Positions 29,593 to 39,037 of a stretch of DNA of 64,000 nt are shown here, one piece after another. Source of the DNA: Planctomycetota bacterium. Lineage in GTDB: Bacteria; Planctomycetota; GCA-002687715. Both the position numbers and the translations under genes were made by a program. The stretch's first letter is position 1; each line of letters begins with the position of its first letter. Below the pieces are notes generated by a model. It was not told the DNA's origin. It searched no databases and saw only the letters and a list, made by a program, of their open reading frames with translations. Location: assembly GCA_009691765.1 (NCBI GenBank), contig SIAO01000009.1, positions 1-64,000 of the forward strand. Reading direction: 5' to 3'.

Positions 29593-30035
29593 GCGAACTC
29601 GAAGACCTTTATCAAGAAATGATCCTCGGCCACGCGAAAGCGCCGCGAAACTTTGGGCGCCTCGAGCCCTGCAACGCACAAGCGCAAGGCTACAACCCGC
29701 TTTGTGGCGATCGCATCGGAGTCAGCTTGCTGCTGAGCGACGGACGCATTGCCGATGTGCGTTTCGACGGTGCCGGCTGCGCGATCTGCACGGCCAGCGC
29801 TTCGCTCATGACCGAAAGTGTGAAGGGACGCACACGTCCAGAGATCGATGCGGTTTTCCATCGCGTGCACGACCTCGTCACAGGCAAGGGAAATCGCGAC
29901 GACCCTCTGCTCGGCAAGCTTGCGGTGTTTGGCGGTGTGTCCGAGTTTCCGATGCGCGTGAAGTGCGCCACACTTCCATGGCACACGCTCAACGCCGCCT
30001 TCGATCAAAGCAGCACACCCGTTTCTACGGAGTGA
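29589..30035 (+). CDS. sufU: Fe-S scaffold/sulfur acceptor SufU
   Basis: LEDLYQEMILGHAKAPRNFGRL...NPLCGDRI...GAGCAICTASASLMTE...RVKCATLPWHTL. Confidence 0.94.
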   Translation: MSELEDLYQEMILGHAKAPRNFGRLEPCNAQAQGYNPLCGDRIGVSLLLSDGRIADVRFDGAGCAICTASASLMTESVKGRTRPEIDAVFHRVHDLVTGKGNRDDPLLGKLAVFGGVSEFPMRVKCATLPWHTLNAAFDQSSTPVSTE

Positions 30036-30039
30036 TTCC

Positions 30040-30519
30040 ATGAGCACTGAACACAACGCAGACCAGCAGCACGCAGACACGCCATCCAACGCAGCAAGCG
30101 GAGAGCCCGTGCCCTCCACCGCGGGCAACACGCACACGCCGCCGCCCTTTGAACTGCCCGCTGTGCCCGCGCTGAAGGCAGCCATCGCGCCACTCGCTAA
30201 TGGCCCATTAGATCCGCAGTTGCAGGAGCGCGTCGTAATGACGCTGCAGACCATCTTCGATCCGGAAATCCCGGTGAACATTTACGAACTCGGAATGATC
30301 TACGAAGTTCGCGCAGACACGGCCGGCGAAGTTTATGTGCGCATGACACTCACCTCACCTGCGTGCCCGGTCGCTGGCACTTTGCCCGGCGAAGTGGAAC
30401 AGAAAACTGCTGGCGTTCACGGCGTGACGAAGGCCAAAGTGGAACTGGTCTGGGATCCGCAATGGGCCATGTCCATGATTTCGGAAGCGGGCAAGCTGCA
30501 ACTCAACTTGCCCGGTTGA
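30040..30519 (+). CDS. sufT: SufT / MIP18-family (DUF59) protein
   Basis: IFDPEIPVNIYELGMIYEV...VRMTLTSPACPVAGTLPGEVEQK. Confidence 0.92.
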   Translation: MSTEHNADQQHADTPSNAASGEPVPSTAGNTHTPPPFELPAVPALKAAIAPLANGPLDPQLQERVVMTLQTIFDPEIPVNIYELGMIYEVRADTAGEVYVRMTLTSPACPVAGTLPGEVEQKTAGVHGVTKAKVELVWDPQWAMSMISEAGKLQLNLPG

Positions 30520-30524
30520 TCGAA

Positions 30525-31829
30525 TCAGAAAACGCCAAGCGGCGCGTAGGTCATGGATGGGAACACTGTGCTCGGCACAGTGCCGCCCATGTGATCCATG
30601 AGGAGCTCGAGAATCACTTGCCTGAAATCGTTCGCTGGCGCGAGGAAGCGGCCTTCGGCGAGAGCACTCGTCGCAAGGCCCGGCCATGCGCCATGCACTT
30701 GACCACCGAGCACTGAGCCACCAGCAATCATCATCGCGCCGCCAACGCCATGGTCGGTTCCATTTGATCCGTTCTCGCTCACTTCGCGACCAAACTCAGA
30801 CATGCACAGCACAGCAACGTCCGCCATGTCGGCACCCATGTCTTGCACAAAGGCACTGAGTGCGCCATTGAGAGCACCGGCGTAGGTCGGGATATTGGCG
30901 AACAAGTCTGCGTGATGGTCCCAGCCGCCTTGATCAATCTGGATGAACTCCACCCCGAGATTCCCGCGCAGAATCATGGCTGTTTGCTCGAAGGACGAGC
31001 CCATGGCGGTGTTCGGATACACCGCGCCATTCTGCGGCACATAGGTTGCTGGATTGATGCCACTAAACATGTCGATCAAGTCGAAGGTGGACTTCATCCC
31101 GGCGTAGCTGCCTGCACGCGCAGCGCTCAGTCCCACCGTCGGTGTGTAGTCAACAATGGTCTCCAAGTACGCGCGCAAATCCGGTTGCGTTGCTTGGAAC
31201 TGAAGCGATTCGAGGCTGCTGAAAGCGAAGCATGGGAAAACTCCATCCATGCTGCGGGGCAGACTGTTCATCAACGCGAGCGCGCGAACCGGAGCAGTGC
31301 TTATTCCAGTCGTCGCCTGCAGATGCCGATTGATCCAACCATCTGCGTTGACCACTCCAAACTGCCCAGTTTCGAACAAGTCTTGACTTTCGAAATGCGA
31401 ACGGTGATACGGCGTGTAGCCAAGCGCATGCACCACAGCGAGACGCGACGCAGGCTGCGTCCACAGGCTGTGCAGACCAGGCATCGAAGGATGCATGCTG
31501 AACAGGGAGTTCATCGCGAGGCCCGTAACCGCCGCGCCAGAACCGGGTGCACCGATCGCTGTTGTGGGCCGCTTGAGCGCATAGTTCGCGTCGCCCGTCG
31601 GTGCGAAAAGTTGCAGTGCATCCCAACCGCCGCGTTCAAACACCACCACTGTGGCGCGTCCGGGCAAGCGCGACGCAGGCATGCGTGGCCGCACGATGGC
31701 CTCAGCCGGCAGCCGCGGTGCGAGCGCCGCAGCGCCAACAGCCGCGAGCGAAACCTTCAGTGCTGTACGGCGGTCCATTCCAGGCTTTTCAGCATCGCCA
31801 GCGTTCTCGTGATTGCATTTGCAAGTCAT
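30525..31829 (-). CDS. DUF1501 domain-containing protein
   Basis: MTCKCNHENAGDAEKPGMDRRTALKVSLAAVGAAAL...VVFERGGWDALQLFAP...LCMSEFGREVSENGSNGTDHGVGGAMMIAGG. Confidence 0.9.
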   Translation of the reverse strand: MTCKCNHENAGDAEKPGMDRRTALKVSLAAVGAAALAPRLPAEAIVRPRMPASRLPGRATVVVFERGGWDALQLFAPTGDANYALKRPTTAIGAPGSGAAVTGLAMNSLFSMHPSMPGLHSLWTQPASRLAVVHALGYTPYHRSHFESQDLFETGQFGVVNADGWINRHLQATTGISTAPVRALALMNSLPRSMDGVFPCFAFSSLESLQFQATQPDLRAYLETIVDYTPTVGLSAARAGSYAGMKSTFDLIDMFSGINPATYVPQNGAVYPNTAMGSSFEQTAMILRGNLGVEFIQIDQGGWDHHADLFANIPTYAGALNGALSAFVQDMGADMADVAVLCMSEFGREVSENGSNGTDHGVGGAMMIAGGSVLGGQVHGAWPGLATSALAEGRFLAPANDFRQVILELLMDHMGGTVPSTVFPSMTYAPLGVF

Positions 31830-31842
31830 GGCAGCGCTCCTT

Positions 31843-33324
31843 TCAGTGCAACTGTGCTTCCGGCAAGCGCAGGATGAGGCCAACAAAATCGCGGTAATGC
31901 GGCTGGAGCACCGCTGACGACGGGTTGCTTCCAAGCGGTGCCAAGCGATTGGCGAAGAAGAACGTGAGCGCCATGCGCGTGGCAGGCGGCACATCGGCAT
32001 CGACGAGGAGATTCAAGAAGAAGTCGGTGACAGCTACGGCGCCTTGAGGCGGTGAGCTCCCGAGCAGCGTGTTCCACGAAACGGGCAGTGATCCGCCGAC
32101 TTCTGCAGCAAGCGCGTTCCAACGCGGCAACACTTGTCCCGGGCCTTGCCACGCAGCACTCGTCTCAGGAGTTCCCGTGGGCGAAGATTCTCCAAGCGCT
32201 GGCTGACCGAGCAAATTGCTGAGCGTCGCGAGCGTGTTCGCATTACTCACGTTCACTTCCAGCCGCCGCACAACATTGAGCATGCTTTCGATGGAGTCCA
32301 TCGCTTTCTCGCGCGTTGTTTGCGGCGTGAAAAACTCCGAATCGTAAAAAATGGCGCGCACGGTTTGCCCGAGATTTCGCGTGGTGGCAAACACTTGCTG
32401 CACTCGCTGCACCAACCCTGCAGGTGGCGCGTCAGCGACAAAGTACTGACAAAGTTTCATGCTGAGCAGAGCATGAGTGCTCGGATGTTCCGCGAGGAAA
32501 TCCAAGAGCTCTTCCCCTTCGCGCACGCCTGCAGACCCTGCGTAACCCGGGGTGGAAAACCCAAGTGCCGCAAGCGTCTTCGGCCCTTGCACATGCCGGA
32601 GGGACAAGAAAGCGAAGCGCGCAGAAGATGGTTCGTTGCCACTGACCGTGGGTGGACCGGATTGCACGCGCCAGCCTGTGAAGATCTTCGCGGCGGCGCT
32701 GACGTCTGCTTCGCTGAAACCGCCGTACACACCTAGCGTGTGCAGTTCCATCAACTCACGTGCGTAGTTTTCATTCGGTGACGCTGGCAGGCTCGTCTGC
32801 GAATCGAGGTACACAACCATGGCCGGACTCTTCGCACTCCACAGCAGCACCTCAAAGAAGTTCGCGAACGCGAGACGCGTATAATTCGTGGTGTCGTAGA
32901 CCTCGGTTACACCGCTCGTCTTGGCGATATCTGTATTGAAATGATTGGACAAGAAATGCAGCATGCGATGCTGCAACTGGCGGCGCGAACGTGCACAGCG
33001 GAACAAGTACTCGCGTCGCGCTCTGTTGCGCTGATTGTTGGTCGGGGGCATCGCTGCGAGCGCGATGGTCATGGCGGAATCGTCGATGCTGTCGGGGCTG
33101 AGCTGTTCGTCCAACCAAGCCTGCCAACCAAGAGTCGCAATCCTCGCTCGCGACCAAGCGTCCGCTCCAAAGGTGGCTCGGTTCAGAACATGCGCCTGCT
33201 GCGTGATCTGCGGGTTTCCAGGTGGCTGAATAGCACCGGGTTTACGGAACCAACGCTGCATCACTTCGCGACGATTGGGTTCAAGAGGCATGGCCGGAGT
33301 CTCCATGACAAGGCTGCACTGCAT
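31843..33324 (-). CDS. DUF1800 domain-containing protein
   Basis: HVLNRATFGADAWSRARI...; SLPASPNENYARELMELHTLGVYGGFSEADV; adjacent to DUF1501 partner. Confidence 0.92.
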   Translation of the reverse strand: MQCSLVMETPAMPLEPNRREVMQRWFRKPGAIQPPGNPQITQQAHVLNRATFGADAWSRARIATLGWQAWLDEQLSPDSIDDSAMTIALAAMPPTNNQRNRARREYLFRCARSRRQLQHRMLHFLSNHFNTDIAKTSGVTEVYDTTNYTRLAFANFFEVLLWSAKSPAMVVYLDSQTSLPASPNENYARELMELHTLGVYGGFSEADVSAAAKIFTGWRVQSGPPTVSGNEPSSARFAFLSLRHVQGPKTLAALGFSTPGYAGSAGVREGEELLDFLAEHPSTHALLSMKLCQYFVADAPPAGLVQRVQQVFATTRNLGQTVRAIFYDSEFFTPQTTREKAMDSIESMLNVVRRLEVNVSNANTLATLSNLLGQPALGESSPTGTPETSAAWQGPGQVLPRWNALAAEVGGSLPVSWNTLLGSSPPQGAVAVTDFFLNLLVDADVPPATRMALTFFFANRLAPLGSNPSSAVLQPHYRDFVGLILRLPEAQLH

Positions 33325-33342
33325 GCCCTAACGCCTGTGATT

Positions 33343-34332
33343 TCAGGATCTTTCAAGGAGTGACGCAGCGACACGAGCCAACATGCGACTGTGGTGACAT
33401 AAGGTGTTGCGGCGAAGGACCCAAGCCGCCAAGCGTATGAGAGAACAACGCCCCGGAGCCACAGCGAGAATGGCCTTGTCGAAGGCACAGCGCTGAGCCA
33501 AGGCCAAGTTAGTCAAGCGTAGACGCGCAGCAGCAATGGCCTGAGCGCAACCCGCTGACGGTGCAACACCCGCAGGCTGAATCCACACTTCCAGTTCCGG
33601 CACATGCACGACGCCACGGGCAAGGTCTTTCTCAAGGTCGCGACTGATGTTGGCGAGCTGCAAGAACGCGCTGGCTCCGGCAATGTGCGGCGCTGCAGCT
33701 GCGAAACGCGCGGCACCATCGTGGCGTTTGGCGAGGAACAGATGCGCGCAGAATCGCAGCGGGGCACCAATCACCGTGTCGCAATAATCGAGCAGCGCAG
33801 CGTCGCTTCGCAATGCTCCTTTCGGGCCACGCGACACGTCCAAGCGAACCATGCCGGTTGCCATCTCGTGCACCAAAGACTGCACAAGCTGTTGCTGCTC
33901 GCGTGACAGCAGCGCCGTTACGGCATCGACCTTCGCTGCATGTTCGCAAAGCAAGCGGTGGACCGCGTCGCGCGAATCTTGTTGGATCCACGATTGAATC
34001 GGAGGCAGTGCACCACCGTAGGGCAAACGCTCAGCCGCGCTCAGCAAGGCAGCGCGCCGTTCCGTCGGATCAGAAACGAGATCCTCAAGGCTGTCGAGAA
34101 TGCGGCAGTGCAAGTAGGCCACAGCGCAAGCGCGGGCCGTAGAACGCGGCAAGCACAGGATTGACAAAGCGAAACTGCGTGCAGCATGAGGCAGGATGCG
34201 CCAGAGAAAACGCTCGTTGTCGCTTTCCTCCGCAAGTGTCGCGAGGGGCGGATTGCGCCTGTCCGCACGCAAGTCCCACAACAAAATGCGTGGGCTAGCA
34301 AGAAACAGCGGCACCACGCTGGATAGGCCCAT
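33343..34332 (-). CDS. Squalene/phytoene synthase family protein
   Basis: WRILPHAARSFALSILCLPRSTARACAVAYLHCRILDSLEDL...LDYCDTVIGAPLRFCAHLF...ISRDLEKDLARG. Confidence 0.78.
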   Translation of the reverse strand: MGLSSVVPLFLASPRILLWDLRADRRNPPLATLAEESDNERFLWRILPHAARSFALSILCLPRSTARACAVAYLHCRILDSLEDLVSDPTERRAALLSAAERLPYGGALPPIQSWIQQDSRDAVHRLLCEHAAKVDAVTALLSREQQQLVQSLVHEMATGMVRLDVSRGPKGALRSDAALLDYCDTVIGAPLRFCAHLFLAKRHDGAARFAAAAPHIAGASAFLQLANISRDLEKDLARGVVHVPELEVWIQPAGVAPSAGCAQAIAAARLRLTNLALAQRCAFDKAILAVAPGRCSLIRLAAWVLRRNTLCHHSRMLARVAASLLERS

Positions 34333-34463
34333 AGGCGTGCATGGTGCCCCGGAGCATCAAGAATGCAACCCAGCGATTCCAAGATGCTCCCCTGTGCCCA
34401 GATTTCACGAGCAACATTGCACAGATTCCCTTCGAAGGGCCGATCTGTTAGATCGACCTGCAC

Positions 34464-36605
34464 ATGACACCCACGCTCATCCGCACAAAACTCGAAGCGA
34501 TCGCGCGCAACTTCTGGTGGACATGGCATCCGGAGGTGATGGAGCTCTTCCGCGACCTCGATCCGGCCCTTTGGCGCGAAGTGAAACACCGTCCGCTCGC
34601 ATTTCTTGCGCGTATGGACGACGCAACGCTCGACGACCGCGCGCGAGCGCTGGCTCTCGAAACCCGCATCCTGCGCGCCGCACGCCGCATGGACGACGAG
34701 ATTCGCAGCCACAACACTTGGGGCGACCGTCACGCTGGCGTGCTGAAGGTGCGCCCGGTGGCGTATTTCTCGGCCGAGTTCGGCGTGCATGAATCCATGC
34801 CGATCTACTCCGGCGGCCTCGGCATTCTTGCCGGAGATCACGTGAAGGCCTCTGCGGATTTGGGAGTGCCACTCGTGGGCGTGGGTTTGCTCTACCGTCA
34901 GGGCTATTTCAGCCAGCGCCTCGACGCCACAGGTTGGCAGCAAGAAGAATTCGAACAGCTTGACACCAACTTGTTGCCGCTCGAACCCGCCCTCGGACCG
35001 GATGGTCGCCAGTTGACCGTCGAAGTGAATCCCGGCTCCTCTCTTGTGAGCGCCGCACTGTGGATCGCGCGCGTCGGCCGCAACCGCATCGTGTTGCTCG
35101 ACACGGACATCCCCAGTAATCCCGCCGAATACCGCGAAATAACGCAGCGCCTTTATTGGGGCGACCAGCAAAGCCGCATCCGTCAAGAACTGGTCTTGGG
35201 TGTCGGCGGCATGAAAGCGCTGCGCGTCATGGGCATCCGCCCTGGGGTGTTGCACCTCAACGAAGGTCACAGTGCTTTCGCGTTGCTCGAAGCCATCCGC
35301 CAAGACATGCAAGAAGATGGCATCGACTTCGAAAGCGCTGCCGAACGCGTGGCTGAACGCAGCGTCTTCACGACGCACACGCCAGTTCCTGCGGGCCATG
35401 ATCGCTTCCCCGAGGCAATGCTGTTGGAGCATCTCGCGCCGATGTGTTCAGCGCTCGGCATCAGCAACTCAAAGCTCATGGGCCTTGGCCGCGTTGATCC
35501 CACGAGTGACAGCGAGACATTCTGCATGACCGTGTTGGCGCTGAAACTCTGCAACCGTTGCAACGGTGTTTCTGCCGTGCATGGCGATGTATCACGCGAC
35601 ATGTGGAAGAGTTTGTGGCCCGGACGCAAGAATTCGGAAGTGCCCATCGGACACATCACCAACGGTGTGCATGTGCGCTCGTGGATTGCGCGAGAGATGC
35701 TGCAAATCGCGGAGCGCCGCCTGCCCGCCGATTTCGCGATGACACCATCTGCTGCGGTGTTCGAAGAGTCCATACGCACGATTTCCAGCGGCACGCTCTG
35801 GGAGATGCACCAAGTTCTTAAATCGCACTTGATCAGCTTCGTGCGCCAGCGCTATGTGGAACAAGAGCATCGTCGTGGTGCCGATCCGCGTTTGAGTGCT
35901 TCACGCGTGGGCCATCTGCTGGACCCGCGAGCCCTCACTCTCGGTTTCGCTCGCCGCTTCGCCACCTACAAGCGCGCCACGCTCTTCATGCGTGATCCTG
36001 CACGGCTCGAAAAATTACTGTGCAACCCTGAACGCCCTGTGCAATTGGTTTTCGCTGGCAAATCGCATCCGCGCGATGACGGTGGCAAAGCGCTCATACG
36101 CGAAATCGTGGAGCTCTCCCGCAGCAAGACCTACGAAGGCCGCATCGTGTTTGTCGAGGACTACGACATCGCCGCGGCACGCATGTTGGTGCAAGGCGTC
36201 GATGTGTGGGTGAACAATCCGCGCCGTCCCGAAGAGGCTTGCGGTACCAGCGGCATGAAAGCCGCATTGAATGGCGTACTGAACTGCTCCATCGCCGATG
36301 GTTGGTGGGTGGAAGCATGGGACGGCAGCAACGGTTTCAACATCGATTCTCCAGGCCCGCACTTGGATCCGTTGGTGCAAGACGCCCGTGACCATGATGC
36401 GCTCATGGATGTGCTCGAGCAGCAAGTCGTACCGCTCTTCTACGACCGCGCCGCCGACGGCGTACCGCTCGGCTGGATCGAGCGCATGAAACAGTCGTTG
36501 CTCACTCTCGGCTGGCGTTTCAGCGCCGACCGCATGGTGATGAACTACACCACGGATGCCTACTTGCCTGCAGCGCGCGGACTGAGCAGTTCAACGACGC
36601 GTTGA
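34464..36605 (+). CDS. glgP: Alpha-glucan phosphorylase
   Basis: 713 aa; YFSAEFGVHESMPIYSGGLGILAGDHVKASADLGVPLVGVGLLY; EEACGTSGMKAALNGVLNCSIADGWW. Confidence 0.94.
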   Translation: MTPTLIRTKLEAIARNFWWTWHPEVMELFRDLDPALWREVKHRPLAFLARMDDATLDDRARALALETRILRAARRMDDEIRSHNTWGDRHAGVLKVRPVAYFSAEFGVHESMPIYSGGLGILAGDHVKASADLGVPLVGVGLLYRQGYFSQRLDATGWQQEEFEQLDTNLLPLEPALGPDGRQLTVEVNPGSSLVSAALWIARVGRNRIVLLDTDIPSNPAEYREITQRLYWGDQQSRIRQELVLGVGGMKALRVMGIRPGVLHLNEGHSAFALLEAIRQDMQEDGIDFESAAERVAERSVFTTHTPVPAGHDRFPEAMLLEHLAPMCSALGISNSKLMGLGRVDPTSDSETFCMTVLALKLCNRCNGVSAVHGDVSRDMWKSLWPGRKNSEVPIGHITNGVHVRSWIAREMLQIAERRLPADFAMTPSAAVFEESIRTISSGTLWEMHQVLKSHLISFVRQRYVEQEHRRGADPRLSASRVGHLLDPRALTLGFARRFATYKRATLFMRDPARLEKLLCNPERPVQLVFAGKSHPRDDGGKALIREIVELSRSKTYEGRIVFVEDYDIAAARMLVQGVDVWVNNPRRPEEACGTSGMKAALNGVLNCSIADGWWVEAWDGSNGFNIDSPGPHLDPLVQDARDHDALMDVLEQQVVPLFYDRAADGVPLGWIERMKQSLLTLGWRFSADRMVMNYTTDAYLPAARGLSSSTTR

Positions 36606-38930
36606 AAGCTGCAAGGTGCGCATGAGAGCGAGGATGCGGCGATACTCGTCGGACCAGCTCGCGCCATCGCGAAAACCGTGAGCCTCTGCGGGGTAATACG
36701 CCACTTCAAAGTCGCTCTTGCGCAGCTCGATCAGACGCTGTTGCAGGCGCACCGTGTCTTGCGCATGCACATTGTCATCGCGCAAGCCATGGCACAGCAG
36801 CAAGCGTCCGCGTAGGCCAGCAGCAAAGTCGATGGGGCTGCTGCGCGCAAAGGCATCGGGGTTTTCGAGCGGAGTGTCGAGGATGTTGGCGGTGTAGCCA
36901 TCGTTGTAATGAGCCCAGTCCGTCACAGGACGCAACGCGGCACCTGCAGCAAACACGCCAGCCTTCGTAAACATGGCCATCAGCGTCAAGAACCCGCCGT
37001 AAGAGCCGCCGTACAAACCAATGCGCGCAGGGTCTACATTCTCGTGCTCCGTCAGCCAACGCGCGGCGTCAACATGGTCCTCGAGATCGCGTCCACCCAT
37101 GTGCCCACGGATGGCCGTGCGCCAATCGCGGCCATAACCACTGCTGCCACGGTAGTCCATGTCAAGGACCACGAACCCCTCAGCGCGCAGCAGATGATGA
37201 AACGCATACTCCCGCGCGTAGCGACTCCACCAATCGTGCACGTTCTGCAAGTAGCCAGCACCATGCACGAAGATCACAGCAGGACGTAGCGCCGAGCCGT
37301 TCGCTGTGGGTCTGTAAATGCGCGCAGGCACTTGCACGCCATCCGAAGCCGGGATGCGCACGATTTCGGGCACCAACCAGTCGTGGCCCAAGAAAGCCGG
37401 AGATGGCGAATCTGTCACCGTGCGCGTGGTGCCGCTGCGCAAATCGCGCAAACGCAATTCCCATGGTTGGTTGGGCTTGGAATACACCTCAGCGAGCCGC
37501 GCGTTGTCCGGACTCAACAGAATGCGACGCCCACCAGCATCGGCGCTGATCACCGTCATGCTGCCATCTTCAGCATCGACTCGAACTAAGTCGCGCACAT
37601 GAGGGCTCAGCGGAGTGGCCACGCACCAAAGCGTGCGACCATCAGCAGCCACCTCCACTTGCGACACTTCGAAATGGCCTTCGACGAGTTGGCGCACTTC
37701 GCCACTGGCAGCATCCACGCGCCACAACTGCATCCATCCGTTTTTCTCGCTGACAAACACGCCGCTGTGCCCGTCGCCGAGCCAGTCCGGCAACAAGCCG
37801 CGTGTGAGCACCCAAGCTTCATCGCGCACTTCGTGCAGCACAGCAAGAGCGCCGCTCTCAATGGCCACTCCCAACAACATGGCGCAAGTGTCGTCGCGTG
37901 CAGTAGCAACCAGCAGCAACGCGGTTCCATCCGGGCTGAACGAAGCACTGCTCGCATCAAGTTTTTCAGAAGGCAGTTTCAGCGGCGTAATGCGATTCGC
38001 AGCAATGTCGACAAGCTCTGCGCTGCGTTCCGCCCGCACTTCTCCCACTTTCGCGCGCGTAGGCCTGACGCTGGTGTAGCCGTCAGCGCTCAGGTAATCG
38101 GGCATGTCCGCGCTTCTGCCGCGCGCTGTTTCTTTTTCGAGAATCGTCAACGCATGCAGTCCGGTCGGTGACAGTTCCACCGCATTGACACGCCAGCCTT
38201 CCGGCGGTTCGTAGTTGAACACCGTCTTGCGCCGTGCTTTGCGCGCAACTTCAAGAACACGGTTGCGCTCTTCCCGTTCAAACTCTTCCCAATGCACTCG
38301 AAACAAGGCACGCTCCCGTTGCTTGTGCCACTCAGCCAGTGTCGGGTCCTTGGGGCTCGGCGCCGCAGCGGCGGCCGGCTCAGGCTTGCGCTTGCCCTCA
38401 CCTAGCACCAACAGTTGTTCGAAGTTGCCTGACAGCAAACGAAAAAAACCATTGCCGCTACGAAAGAGCAGGGCATCAGCCTGCGGCGAAAACTGCAAAT
38501 CATAGGGTGCCTGCGCTAAGCGCAGCGGACTGCTTGTGACGCCGTCACGCACCAGCGCAAGGGTGCCGTCCTGCACAGCGGCACGCGCCGTGCGATCCCG
38601 CGACCACACCCAAGGCGGCGGCACATCTTCGTCGTCGCTGAGTCTGCGTACGGTGCCGTCTGCCACGCGGCACACGAAGGTGCCACTCTCGCGCTCGTCC
38701 CAGCGTTTCCAGCTAAACCACAATTCGGTGCCATCGGGCGAAAAGCGCAGCGGCTGTGGCTCGGTGCCGAAAAAATCGTCGCCGAGCATGACGAGATCGA
38801 GATCGAACTCCGTCATCGGCGCTGCGAGACGTGCGCGCAGCTTGGCTTCCAACTCAAGGGAGACTTCAGGCTTCGCCGTCTGAGCCGATGCAAAGATTGC
38901 GAGCCACGCGAGGATCAGAATCGTGCGCAT
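36591..38930 (-). CDS. S9-family prolyl oligopeptidase/dipeptidyl peptidase, secreted
   Basis: IGLYGGSYGGFLTLMAMF nucleophile elbow, FVHGAGYLQNVHDWW, AEAHGF; beta-propeller N-terminal region. Confidence 0.9.
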   Translation of the reverse strand: MRTILILAWLAIFASAQTAKPEVSLELEAKLRARLAAPMTEFDLDLVMLGDDFFGTEPQPLRFSPDGTELWFSWKRWDERESGTFVCRVADGTVRRLSDDEDVPPPWVWSRDRTARAAVQDGTLALVRDGVTSSPLRLAQAPYDLQFSPQADALLFRSGNGFFRLLSGNFEQLLVLGEGKRKPEPAAAAAPSPKDPTLAEWHKQRERALFRVHWEEFEREERNRVLEVARKARRKTVFNYEPPEGWRVNAVELSPTGLHALTILEKETARGRSADMPDYLSADGYTSVRPTRAKVGEVRAERSAELVDIAANRITPLKLPSEKLDASSASFSPDGTALLLVATARDDTCAMLLGVAIESGALAVLHEVRDEAWVLTRGLLPDWLGDGHSGVFVSEKNGWMQLWRVDAASGEVRQLVEGHFEVSQVEVAADGRTLWCVATPLSPHVRDLVRVDAEDGSMTVISADAGGRRILLSPDNARLAEVYSKPNQPWELRLRDLRSGTTRTVTDSPSPAFLGHDWLVPEIVRIPASDGVQVPARIYRPTANGSALRPAVIFVHGAGYLQNVHDWWSRYAREYAFHHLLRAEGFVVLDMDYRGSSGYGRDWRTAIRGHMGGRDLEDHVDAARWLTEHENVDPARIGLYGGSYGGFLTLMAMFTKAGVFAAGAALRPVTDWAHYNDGYTANILDTPLENPDAFARSSPIDFAAGLRGRLLLCHGLRDDNVHAQDTVRLQQRLIELRKSDFEVAYYPAEAHGFRDGASWSDEYRRILALMRTLQLSTRR

Positions 38931-39037
38931 GCAGAGCCTCCACCGGGGGCTGCGCACTTTACCCGCTGCCACTCACCAGCCACGCGAGCTTCATGAGCTC
39001 GCGGCCCGTTGTGATGAACAAATGTGGCTGGTTCAGT

